From CAIXSC01 sp046349855 (GTDB lineage: Bacteria; Planctomycetota; Planctomycetia; Pirellulales; Pirellulaceae), in contig JAXMBM010000006.1 of NCBI GenBank assembly GCA_046349855.1, positions 1-64,000 of the forward strand: a stretch of 64,000 nt of DNA. Direction: 5' to 3'. Shown here piece by piece: positions 1-10,400 of this stretch; positions within the stretch are counted from its first letter, which is position 1, and each line of letters begins with the position of its first letter. A program made the translations under genes and the position numbers. The notes under the pieces are model-generated. The model made no database searches and had not been told where the DNA came from. It saw nothing but the letters and a program-made list of their open reading frames with translations.

Positions 1-862
1 GAATCCACTGGGCCGCCTCCTGTTGTGCCAGGGCGGCGAGCGTCTTGGATGCCGGTGTATCGGCCCCGGCCGCGGGGGGCCACGTCGCGACCGTCTGATG
101 AAGCACGACCTCGTCGAGCGCCGCTTCCATGGCTTGGACAGCGGGCGAACGGCGATCAAAGTGGGCGACCGCGGAAATAGAGATGAGTTGGCAGCTGGAA
201 TTCGGCCGGTGTCGCCAACCCACCAGAATGCGCGGACACTCCAGATGGCGGGCGAGTCCCTGGGCGAGTACCGCACAACCATGACGCAGATCGGAAGCCG
301 CCAGCACGCGTTCGAGCAATTCCAGCACGGCGGCGGCGTTCTGAGCCCCGCGGGACGCGCTGGCCTGTTGGTCCCACAGGTCGCCCAGCTCGACGTGGCT
401 GAGCACCAGTTGCGTCAACATGACGAGGTGGGGCGTCGAATCGCTCACGGGATACACGACGACCAGAGCGGCCCATTTCGTTCCTTCGCGCGGCGCCGGG
501 GCGACGATGGCCAGTCGCGCGGGTGCCGCCAGCGATCGGACTTCCACCTCTCCACTGCGCCACGCGGAATCGGTAATCGCGGCCAACAGTTTGAGCAAGG
601 CTGGGTCGGTGGAGCCTCGATCATCCGACCAGAGACAGTCCCCGCGAGATTCCTCCGTGTTGTCGCGTTCCCACCAGTAGAGCGTCAGCGGTCCGACGTA
701 GGTGCGGAGACGCTGCACCAGCAGTTGGAGGCGAGCGGTCCGACCCGTGGTCGATCGCGTCGCTTCGAGGAAGTCACGTTGGAGACGCCGCAGAGGCCGG
801 ATCTCGCCCGCGGAAGGTCGGTCCGAAGCCGCCCGTTCGGCGCGCGAGTCGAGCGCAGACAT
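1..862 (-). CDS. GAF-domain protein of an export cluster, C-terminus cut by window edge
   Basis: An open frame runs on the minus strand from an ATG at 862 through the window edge without a stop, giving about 287 residues. The start lies 5 bp after the stop of the HlyD-like gene, with GGAG about 9 bases upstream inside that gene's end, so the two are probably translationally coupled. Residues about 165-285 look like a GAF domain: after a helical stretch comes a strand-rich part with 'ILVGWRHRP', 'CQLISISAVAHFDRRSP' and 'VQAMEAALDEVV'. The N-terminal 160 residues contain another sensor-like alpha/beta portion with no motif I can name. GAF proteins of this type are found beside HlyD adaptors; ligand and mechanism are unknown. 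Codon use and base composition match its neighbours. Confidence 0.75.
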   Translation of the reverse strand, partial: MSALDSRAERAASDRPSAGEIRPLRRLQRDFLEATRSTTGRTARLQLLVQRLRTYVGPLTLYWWERDNTEESRGDCLWSDDRGSTDPALLKLLAAITDSAWRSGEVEVRSLAAPARLAIVAPAPREGTKWAALVVVYPVSDSTPHLVMLTQLVLSHVELGDLWDQQASASRGAQNAAAVLELLERVLAASDLRHGCAVLAQGLARHLECPRILVGWRHRPNSSCQLISISAVAHFDRRSPAVQAMEAALDEVVLHQTVATWPPAAGADTPASKTLAALAQQEAAQWI

Positions 863-867
863 GAAGC

Positions 868-1977
868 TTACTCCGCCAGCCGCCAGCGGCAGCGTTCGCC
901 GCTGCGAAACTGCCCGGCGGCATTGTCGATGCGCAGTTTGACCAGCACCGTGCCGCTCTCGGCATTGGTCACCGGCGACAGGTATTCGATCACGGCCGCG
1001 ACGGGTTCGGGGGACTGAAACCAGACCGATGCTGGAGCCCCCGCTGCCAGGTGCGCGGCCTGCTCGCTGGTCACGGTGAAATTGGCCAGCAGTTGATCGA
1101 GCTGGACCAGAGTCAGGACGTCCGGGCTGTTGGGGGCGACGAATTCGCCCAATTGCTTGTGGATGCGGGCAATGACACCGGCAACCGGCGCATGAATGGT
1201 GCGGCAGGCGATCTGCGCCTTGATCTTGTCGCGCTCCAGTTGCCGGATCATCTGTTCCTCCTGGGCCGAACGGACGTTGGCCTCGGCGACCGCCACTTCC
1301 AGCCGAGCCCGATCGACTTCTTCCTGCCGAGCGTGGCCATCGGCCCGGAGCGGCACGAGTTTGTCCAGGCGATCGCGCCGTAATTGCAGGTCCGCCGCAG
1401 CCGCATCCAGACGCCCTTGAGAGCGCGTGTTCTGTTCGGCGACCGCGAGCAGCGCGAGCAGGACGGAACTGTTGAGTCGAGCGACGGGTTGGCCGGCAAC
1501 GACCGCCTCCCCTTCGCGTACCAGCAGCGTTTCCACCGTGCCCATCTCTTCCGCCGCCAGATGAATGGTGCGGAACGGTTCCGTGAAGCCTTCCACTTCC
1601 AGCAAGCCAAAAGCGGCAGGGGAAGTGCGAGTGGCCAACGACGCCGTCATGTCCGGGGAACCAGGCGAACCGCTGTCGGCGAGGCGTCGAGGAGCACCAT
1701 CGCGGGCGCTTGTGCCGGAATCAGGATGGCTCAGAGCCGCCGTGGCGGGGGATCGTGGAGCCGAAGAAGTCGCACCGGTGCCTTGCCGCGCGTTGACGGC
1801 GGGCGGGGCCGGGGAATCCGTCACTGCGGCGGACGAGCGGGACGATGCCGACCAGGGATTGAACCACTCGAGGGCGCCCGAGGTGACGATGACGGTAACC
1901 ACCGCGAGCAGCGTCAGGACCGCCACGGCGATGCGGGAATACCAGGGAGCGGAATTAACCTTGCCTGCGTGGCTCAT
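868..1977 (-). CDS. HlyD-family periplasmic adaptor (membrane fusion protein)
   Basis: Adaptor subunits of this family bridge an inner-membrane transporter and a TolC-type outer-membrane channel across the periplasm. The 369 residues show a short cytoplasmic N-terminus, one membrane helix (about 16-36), a Ser/Pro/Ala-rich linker (about 45-115), the first lipoyl half-motif (about 125-170, 'GEAVVAGQPVARLNS'), a heptad-rich alpha hairpin (about 170-255), the second lipoyl half ('IHAPVAGVIARIHKQLGEF', about 261-279) and a beta-barrel region to the end. It lies 170 bp downstream of the TolC-like gene and 5 bp before the GAF gene, same strand. No ABC ATPase or RND pump is visible in the window, so the energising partner is unknown. 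An AAGGCG stretch upstream of the ATG is a weak ribosome site. Confidence 0.88.
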   Translation of the reverse strand: MSHAGKVNSAPWYSRIAVAVLTLLAVVTVIVTSGALEWFNPWSASSRSSAAVTDSPAPPAVNARQGTGATSSAPRSPATAALSHPDSGTSARDGAPRRLADSGSPGSPDMTASLATRTSPAAFGLLEVEGFTEPFRTIHLAAEEMGTVETLLVREGEAVVAGQPVARLNSSVLLALLAVAEQNTRSQGRLDAAAADLQLRRDRLDKLVPLRADGHARQEEVDRARLEVAVAEANVRSAQEEQMIRQLERDKIKAQIACRTIHAPVAGVIARIHKQLGEFVAPNSPDVLTLVQLDQLLANFTVTSEQAAHLAAGAPASVWFQSPEPVAAVIEYLSPVTNAESGTVLVKLRIDNAAGQFRSGERCRWRLAE

Positions 1978-2147
1978 AGCCTGTGACGCCTTGTGCCAGC
2001 CAGTCGGGCCTCGTACGACTCACCCCGGGCGCGCTGCCCTGGTGAGGGACCCTCCGCCAGAAACGTAGCTCGCCAGTGGCCCCTCGGCCGGGCTTCCCCA
2101 GAACGAAAAAGCGATTTTCGGCAGAAAAACCGCTACGATCGGCCGCT

Positions 2148-4094
2148 TTACCGCCCGGAAGGAGGCGGGCCTTCCCATTTCTCGAAGCGGATCGATGTGT
2201 CGCAGGGATGGCTTTCGCGGACCAGTTGGATCCGTTCGTGCTTGAGCAACATCCCGGTGGCGCGATTCAGCCGCGCCAGGGAAAGCGTATGGGCGACTTG
2301 GGCTTCGACAAACGCCGCTTCGGCCAGCACCAGCCGATCCTGGGCGTCCAGCAGGTCTTCCAGGGTAAAACTGGCGGCTCGATCATCGCCGGGGAGGGCC
2401 TCCCAGCGTCGCTGGAGATAGTCGGTGTCGGCCTGGGCCGCCACCATAGCCACATACCGCGCCTGGATTTCGCGATACGAAACATCGACGTCCCGGACCG
2501 CGATTTCCACTTCGGAATGCAGCGTTTCCACGGCAGCCTTGAACTGGTTCGACAGCTGCCGCAGTTCGGCCAAACGCCGCTGCTGATTTGAGCGGGCGGC
2601 TCGGCGATCGAGGGGGACTTCAAAGAGCAACCCCGCGGTGTAGCTGGGTTCCCCGCGGCTGAACTGGTCCAACCACGCCTCGCCGATGGCATTGTCTCCC
2701 TGCAGACCCGAGACGAAACTCTCGAGCACCAGATCCAGCACCGGCAGCAGCTCGTTCTGCGCCATGTTCAGTCGCACGCGGGCCGCATCCAGTTCCCGAG
2801 TCGCGGCATCGATCTCGGAGCGGTTCTCGAGCGCCGTGAGGAACGCAGCCCGCGGGTCGACCTGCAATTCGACCGGCAGCGGAGACTGAATCGGCACCAG
2901 TTCCGTCGTCCGTTCGGCCAGCATCTGCGGTGAATTGATCAGGGCCCGCAGACGCGACTCGGCATTCTTCAACTCGCCTTCGGCCCGAATGATACCCGAC
3001 CGGCGGGTCGCCACGGCGGCACGTGCTCGCGCCAACTGACTTCCCAAGGTATCCAGCCCCTGCCGCTGCTCGAGCCGCTGCCGAATCTCCTCGGCACGCT
3101 GCAGGTGTTCCCGACGTTGGACGAGCACCGCTCGCTGCTCGTACAGCCGCCAGTGCGTTTCGATGACTTCGAGCAGATGGTCTTGCAGTTCCGCCGCCGT
3201 GCGGTCGGCCGCGACCGACGTATCGAGTTTGGCGAGCACAACCAGACTCGTGTTGTAGGCCTGACCGGCGCCGTTGAGCAGCGGTTGGTTGAAACTGAGG
3301 GTCAGGCGGGAGTTGCCCTGGTTGTCGGGGTAGAAGAACTGTGAGTTGCTGTCCTTGAGCCCGATCTGTTGGGAAAGTTCCACCTTGCCGCCGTAGGTGT
3401 TGCGCTTCCTCGCCCCCGTCTTGTAGAACCAGTCCCCCTCGCGCAGTCGCGGTACGTTGAAGCCGGCTTCCAGCGTGCTTCCGGTCGGCACGCTGACGCG
3501 GACAAACTTGGATTCCATGAAGGCATGCGTATCGAAAGCGGCGGCCGCTCGGGTGATCGACGTTTCGGCAATCACCGCGTTATCGCTGATCGCCTGGATG
3601 CGCGCTGAAAACCTCAAGGCTTCGACGATCAGCGATTCCACGTCGATCGGTGCACCCTCCGCGTGGGTGCCCAGCGGACGCACGGTCGCGTTCTGCCACC
3701 AGGGGACAAAACCGGGTGGCAACATCGCAGTAAGTGGATCGGCCGAGGCGGGATCGTCCGGGCCCACGGGCTGCGGAGGCTGACGCGTAACCACCTCTTT
3801 CGGTACTGGCCCGGCGGCGGGAGCCGCAATCAAAGTACCCGGGGAAGGGTCTTGGGGCTGGGGATCCAGCGGGGGAAGTCGTTCCAGACCCGGCTGGTCC
3901 GAGGTGGGGGACTCTTCCACCGCCGGAAGTCTCTGAAGCCCCTCCGTTTCTCCCCTTTCCCCGCGTTCCTGCTCCGCGGTCTCGGCCTGCGGAACGACCG
4001 GTACGTTCCAGGGCTGAGCGCGCAGCCAGCCGACCCCCAACGCCACGGCGAGCGTCGGCGTGCAGAGTGCTACCAGCGTCCATGCTGGTCTCAT
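2148..4094 (-). CDS. TolC-family outer-membrane efflux protein
   Basis: Outer-membrane factor of a tripartite export system, expected to form the channel that receives substrate from the HlyD-like adaptor encoded downstream. The 648 residues begin with a hydrophobic signal or anchor (about 7-25), then a long Pro/Glu/Gln-rich linker (about 35-140) unusual for TolC proteins, then two outer-membrane-efflux repeats (about 150-640) made of long amphipathic helices ('ARARAAVATRRSGIIRAEGE', 'AARVRLNMAQNELLPVLDL') separated by strand segments. The usual family length is about 420-500, so the linker explains the extra size. AAGGAA sits about 7 bases before the ATG. It is divergent from the giant surface-protein gene, with 341 bp between the two start codons, which suggests shared regulation; whether it exports that protein is inference. 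Confidence 0.88.
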   Translation of the reverse strand: MRPAWTLVALCTPTLAVALGVGWLRAQPWNVPVVPQAETAEQERGERGETEGLQRLPAVEESPTSDQPGLERLPPLDPQPQDPSPGTLIAAPAAGPVPKEVVTRQPPQPVGPDDPASADPLTAMLPPGFVPWWQNATVRPLGTHAEGAPIDVESLIVEALRFSARIQAISDNAVIAETSITRAAAAFDTHAFMESKFVRVSVPTGSTLEAGFNVPRLREGDWFYKTGARKRNTYGGKVELSQQIGLKDSNSQFFYPDNQGNSRLTLSFNQPLLNGAGQAYNTSLVVLAKLDTSVAADRTAAELQDHLLEVIETHWRLYEQRAVLVQRREHLQRAEEIRQRLEQRQGLDTLGSQLARARAAVATRRSGIIRAEGELKNAESRLRALINSPQMLAERTTELVPIQSPLPVELQVDPRAAFLTALENRSEIDAATRELDAARVRLNMAQNELLPVLDLVLESFVSGLQGDNAIGEAWLDQFSRGEPSYTAGLLFEVPLDRRAARSNQQRRLAELRQLSNQFKAAVETLHSEVEIAVRDVDVSYREIQARYVAMVAAQADTDYLQRRWEALPGDDRAASFTLEDLLDAQDRLVLAEAAFVEAQVAHTLSLARLNRATGMLLKHERIQLVRESHPCDTSIRFEKWEGPPPSGR

Positions 4095-4435
4095 CGGCCA
4101 TTCCTTGAGGGAGCAAACAAATTGCCAGTTCCTTCCCTACGTTCGGCAGGCCCGAAGTGGAGAGTTCACCGGGGAACCGACCGGCAGCGGGAGAAACAAC
4201 CGTGATGGCTCGCATAGATCCGATCATCGGAACGACCGGATTAATCGGCAGGTCAGCAAGGGCGAGTACGGGCGGTACGACCGCTACAACCGGTTCTGGC
4301 CCCCTAGCCGGTTCGTCCGCCGTGCCGGGCAAAAGCAACCTATGTTTCCAGTAGGTGGCACTCTGCGCGCCTCCTGGTGATCGGGTACCGCGAGGCGCAG
4401 AGGTGTTGAAAAATCGCAACAGCGGACCGGTCCTC
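4095..4435. promoter_or_regulatory. divergent intergenic region between exporter and giant surface gene
   Basis: This 341-bp stretch separates the TolC-like start from the giant gene's preferred start and holds no credible gene. It contains two short palindromes of similar sequence, at 4220-4230 (CCGATCATCGG) and 4236-4248 (CCGGATTAATCGG), about 16 bp apart start to start, which could be an operator pair. I could not find a convincing -35/-10 pair on either strand. The open frame of the giant gene extends upstream to a GTG at 4355, but the family N-terminus begins at 4436. Confidence 0.35.
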
Positions 4436-7400
4436 ATGTCGAAGAAACACCGCCCACAGGCCCTCGACTACGCCCTGCTCGAAGAACGGGTGTTGCTGAG
4501 CGCGTCGCCGATCATCGTGGTCGAACCGCCGCCTCCCGGGCAGGACAGCAGCCAGGAGGCCCCGCCACCCACGACCGAGGGGAGTCTGGATGGCGCCACG
4601 TCCAGCGAACCGGCGGCGACCGAGCCCAGTGGTGGTGACGCCCCCCTCCCAGCCGATGCGGCCAGTCCGGCCTGGGACGCCAAGACAGTCGCGGGGGACG
4701 CCAGCCAGGATCTGGCCGTGGAACTGGTGCTGGTCGACCCCGCGATCGACGGCTACCAGCAACTGGTCGATGAACTGCTGACGCTGGAAACCGACACACG
4801 GCGATTCGATGTTCTGACCTGGGATGCGGGACATGACCTGGTAGCTCAGGTGGGGGAACTGCTGTCCACCTGCGACGGCCTGACGGCTCTCCATCTGATC
4901 GCTCCCGGCGACCCCGGGGACTGGGGAACCGACACGACTTCCGGAATGACAGGCTCCGTTGCCCTGGCCGACCAGCTGGTGACGCTGCGCGACACGGTGG
5001 CACCGGACGTAACGTTGTATCTTCGAGGAATAGCCGAGACGGCAGATGGCATGTCCACTGCGCGTCAAGTGACTTGGACGCTGCCCCCTGGCGCGATGCT
5101 GTCGCCGGACCTGACGTCGGTATCGATCTCCGATCCAGCGGCATCTCGGACGGTGCGTCACGAAATAGCGTTTGTCGATACGGAGGTGGCTGACTATCAG
5201 ACACTCGTCGACAGCATCCTTTCGACCGGCGACGCGGCACGTCAGATCGAAGTCATACTGCTGGACAGTGAACGCGACGGCATGCAGCAGGTGACCGACA
5301 TTCTGTCGCAGCGCACCGATCTGTCGGCCGTGCATTTCGTGACTCATGCCGCGCCCGGCGCCATTCGGCTCGGAGCGACCTGGTTGACGGCCGACAACCT
5401 ATCGAGCCAGGCTCCCCTGGTCGCCGCCTGGGCGAACGCATTGACCGGCGATGCGGACCTGCTGTTTTATGGCTGTGAGCTGGCGAATGGATCGGGGGGA
5501 CAGGATCTGCTGGCGGAAATCGGGCGGCTGACCGGTGCGGATGTGGCGGCCAGCCTCGACGACACAGGGAGCGCCGCGTACCGCGCCAACTGGAATCTGG
5601 AATTCGCCCTGGGGCAGATCGAGACGCAGGTGGCTGTCGCGGCACAGGAGCAGGAGCTGTGGTCCGGGCTGCTGTCCACCTTCACCGTGACGAACACGAA
5701 CGACAGTGGAGCGGGGTCACTGCGCCAGGCGTTGCTCAATGCCAACAGCCTCAGCGGCGCCGACACGATTGCCTTCAACATTCTGGGCACGGGCCCACAC
5801 ACCATCAACGTGCTCTCCGCGCTGCCGACGATTACGGAAGCGGTGACCATCGATGGCTGGACCGAGCCGGACTACAGCGCTGTCTCGGGAACGCCCGTGA
5901 TCGTGCTCAACGGTGCCGCCGCGGGAAGTACTGCCGGGTTGCGGGTGCAGGCGAGCAATGTGACGATTCGCGGCTTGACGATCCAGCAGTTTGTCGGAGC
6001 GGGGATTTCGCTGGAATCCGGCACGAATAATATCGTCCAGGGGAACTACCTGGGGACGAATGCCGCGGGAACGGCTGCCCTGGGGAACGGTGGGGCCGGA
6101 ATCCAGATCCAGTCGAACTCGCATCAGATCATCAACAATCTGATTTCGGGCAACACGGGCGACGGAGTCACCGTTACGGGGGCCTCGGGAACCATTTTGC
6201 AGGGAAACCGCATCGGCGTGACGGCGGCTGGAACTGCCGTGCTGGGAAATCAAGGCCGCGGCATCGCCGTGAACGGTGCCAGCAATACGCTCATCGGTGG
6301 CCTGACTCTGGGAGCCGGCAACACGATTGGCGGGAATGCTCGCGAAGGAATCTGGCTGGTCAATGGTACGACGGGTACGCTGATCCAGGGCAACTGGGTG
6401 GGGAGCGACTCCACCGGCAGTCTCAACTTGGGGAACCTGCAGGCCGGCATTCGCATTGGTAACCAGGGGGCAGCCGCCAGCAACAACGTCATCGGCGGCA
6501 CGACCACCGCCGCGCGCAATCTCGTCGCGTTCAACGGTGAAGCGGGAATCGCGGTGGATCGCAGCGCCAGCGGAGCATCGGTCAACAACGCGTTGCTCGG
6601 CAATTCAATCTTCTCCAACGTTGGCCTCGGTATCGATCTCGACGATGCTCAGTCGGACACACCGAGCGCTGGAGTGACGGCGAACGATGTCGGAGATGCG
6701 GACACCGGTGGCAACGCGCTGCAGAATTATCCGGTGCTGTACGAAGCCGTGGCGGATGGCACGAACACGCTGATTGCCGGTTCGCTCGCCAGTACTCCAC
6801 TCAGTACCTATCGGATCGAATTCTTCAGCAGCAACAGCGGCGATGGTACCGGGTTCGGCGAGGGGCGTACCTATCTCGGCGCCACCACCGTGACCACCAA
6901 CGCCGCCGGCGAAGCCACGTTCACGCTCACGCTGGCCGGCACGAGTCTGACGGCAGGCCAGATCGTCTCGGCCACAGCGACCGTCGATCTGGGAGGTGGT
7001 CAGTTTGGCAGCACCAGCGAGTTTGCGGCCAACGTCACGTCGACCGTGGTTTCTCCCACGGCGTCGGCGGACGCGGCCATCTGGCGATCCAGCGGCGACA
7101 CCAGCCCCAATACGGCGAGTTGGAACGGCACGACTTTCGGAGCCACCGGAAACACGGCCAATGCTGGCGAATGGCGCATCATCGATGGCGCCGAGTCGCC
7201 GACACGCGACGAGAAGATTGTGATCGGCGTCAACAGCAGCGGCACGATCACGGGCGAGATGTATGCCAACGGCAGCTGGACGACCCTGCCCTTTACTCTA
7301 GGGACCGCGTCATCGTCCACTGACTGGGGATTTGACGTCGTGTACGAGGCCCAATCGGGGCGGGCTCTGCTGGCATGGAACAACGGGACGACGGGGACAT

Positions 7401-10400
7401 CCAATGTCTCGTATCGCATCTGGGACGGAACGAGCTGGTCGGGGGTCCAGACGATCACGGCTCCATTGGCAGGCGAAGCTCGCCACTTGCAACTGGCTGC
7501 GGATCCGAAGTCCAACAAGATCGCCCTGCTCGTCACCAATGCCGGCTCCGACGACTATGCCATGATCTGGGATGGTTCCAGCTGGGGAAATGGCATCATC
7601 CTGGGAACGACGACGAGCGCTGAGTCCACCGATTCGGCGATTGCCTTTGAGGGGACGAGCGGACAGGTGCTGGTGGTTTACGACAATCAGGGGGGGGGTG
7701 ACCAGGTGGCGTACCGCACCTGGAATGGCACGAGTTGGAGTGCCGAAAGTTCGCTCTCTCCCCCGTCGACACTCGGTGACGTCGTCTTCGCCTCCTTGGC
7801 CAGTGATCCCGGAAGCGATCGCATCGCTCTGTCCGTCGTCACGCGGACACCGGAGGTGTGGTTGGCCGTCTGGGATGGTAATGGCTGGGGATCAAAGCTG
7901 ATCGCGACCACCAATGGCTCCATTGATACTGCGCCCAGCGCGGCGGTGGCGTTCGAATCCGGCACTGGCAATCTGGTCGCCGTATACGGAGAAAACTCGG
8001 CGACCAGCGTCCGCTACCGCACCTGGACGACATCGGGAGGTTGGTCAGCGGCCGCCACAGGGCCCAGTCTGGGAGGCGTGCCGAATTCGCTGACGCTGAC
8101 GGCCGATCCCATGGCCAATCAACTGATGTTATCGGTGCAGGATGCCAATCGCGATCTCCATTTCGCGCCTTGGAATGGTACGGCGTGGGGAACTGTGCAG
8201 ACGCTGGAGTTGAACTCCGGTGAGACGGCGCAGCAGCCATTCCTGTTTCTCTACGACACATCTCCGAATGTCGCGCCCCAGATCACGTCCAACGGTGGCG
8301 GCGCAACGGCAGCTCTCTCCATTCCGGAGAACACGACCGCCATCACGACCGTGACTGCCAGCGATGCCAATCGGCCCGTGCAGCAGCTTACGTTCTCGCT
8401 CAGCGGCGGCGCCGACGCAGCCCGCTTTGCCATCGGACCGTCCACCGGGATCCTGGCTTTTGTTGCACCCCGCAATTTTGAATCGCCGAGCGATGCTAAC
8501 GGCGATAATGTCTACGAAGTCATCGTGCAGGTGTCGGACGGCAGTCTCGTCGACACGCAGACGTTGTCGGTGACGGTCGGAAACATCAATGAGGCCCCCG
8601 ACGGAACGGACGCCACGGTAACGGTCACGGAGGATACTTCCTATGCATTCTCCGCAGCCGATTTTGGCTTCCGCGATTTGAGTGATTCGCCCGCCAATGC
8701 GCTGGCGGCAGTAAAGATCACCTCGCTGCCCGTGCTCGGATCATTGCGCAACAACGGCGTGGCCGTGACCGTCGGGCAATCGATTGCCGTCGCCGATATT
8801 CAGGCCGGCCGATTGCAGTATCAGGCCGCCACGAATGCGAATGGAACCGCCTATGCGCAGCTGACTTTCCAGGTGCAGGACAATGGAGGAACGGCCGCAG
8901 GTGGAGTGGATCTGGACCCGGTGCCGAACACGTTGACGTTCAATGTGACGGCGGTCAATGATCCGCCCGCCATTTCCGGTCCGACGCTGCAGACGATCAG
9001 CAACAATGTGTCTCTGACCTTGGGTTCGGCCACGGGAAATGCCTTGGTGGTGAGTGACGTGGATGCGGCTGCCAGCCCGGTCCGCGTGACGCTGACCGCC
9101 AGCCAAGGCACCCTGTCACTCGCCACAACCGCCAACCTGTCGTTCACGGCGGGAGATGGCACGGCCGACGCTACGATGACGTTCAGTGGTACGGTGACGG
9201 CCGTCAACGCGGCGCTGGATGGACTGCAATTCCTCCCCGCAACCGGTTACACGGGGACGGGTACGCTGCAAATCGACGTCAATGATCAGGGGAATACTGG
9301 ATCCGGTGCGAACGGTACCGCGTCCCACCTGGTACTGATTTCGATCACGAGTTCATCGCTGTGGATGTCGACCACGGGAGATGCGTCGTCCAACGCGGGA
9401 AGCGGAGGAGTGACATGGGGCAAGGCGGACATCGTTGACTTCGATCACCCGAATCTCTCGCTGGGAACCGGCACGACGACGGGCACGTTCTCCAAAGTGT
9501 TCAATCTGGACACGTTTGCCGCGGACGGTCAGGCTGATATCAATGGCCTGCACTTCGTGAACCAGAGCGTGACCGTGGGGACGGTCAATGCGGTCACGCT
9601 GCAGGCGGGGGATGTCCTGTTCTCGATCAGCGGCAACGAGACTTTGGGCGGAGTGGCCGTTACCGACAAGCAGATCATCCGCTTTCGCCCCACCAATCCC
9701 GGGGACTACTCCAGCGGCACGTTTTCGATCCTGATCCAGAGCCCAGGCGGAACGAACGACCATATCCGGGATTTCACGCTGGTCGAGGCTCCGATCAGTG
9801 TGGCAGGCACCAATCTGCAGGCGGGTGACTTCCTGCTCACCTTGAGCAGTGCGGCCTACGACAAGGATATTTCGTGGTTCCGGCCGACCAACATGGCCAC
9901 CAGTCCGACCGGCGGGACCTTCACCGAATGGCTCGACGGTCAGAGCGCGGGGTTGGGATTCCAGGAACAGGTGTATGGCCTGGAACTCGTCACTCGCACG
10001 GTCACGATCGGCGGTCAGACACTGGCTCCGGGGCAAATCCTGGTGTCGCTGGCCAAGTCGGACAACGTGGGGAGCAACTCGCTGGCCGTGACGGACGGTG
10101 ACATCTTCCTGCTCAACGTGACGGCGACGGGCACCGGTACGTCGGCCGCGTCGGCCACGATGCTGTTTCGGAACAGCGATGTTGGTCTCACGGGATCCGC
10201 GGAAGTGTTGGATGCCATCGCTCTGGTCGACCGCTCATCCAACGCTCCGGTCGTCACACTGACCGGAGGGACATTAGCCTACACGGAAAACGATGCAGCG
10301 ACCGTTCTCGATGGGGCGGCCAGCGTGGCCGATGTAGACTCGTCAAACTTCGGTGGTGGCATCCTCAGCGTGACCTTTTCCGCGAACGGGACCGCCGACG

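Noticed and set aside
22..1018. Plus-strand 331-codon open frame at the left edge
   Set aside because: The minus strand encodes a GAF-like protein coupled to hlyD; the plus frame has no recognisable motif.
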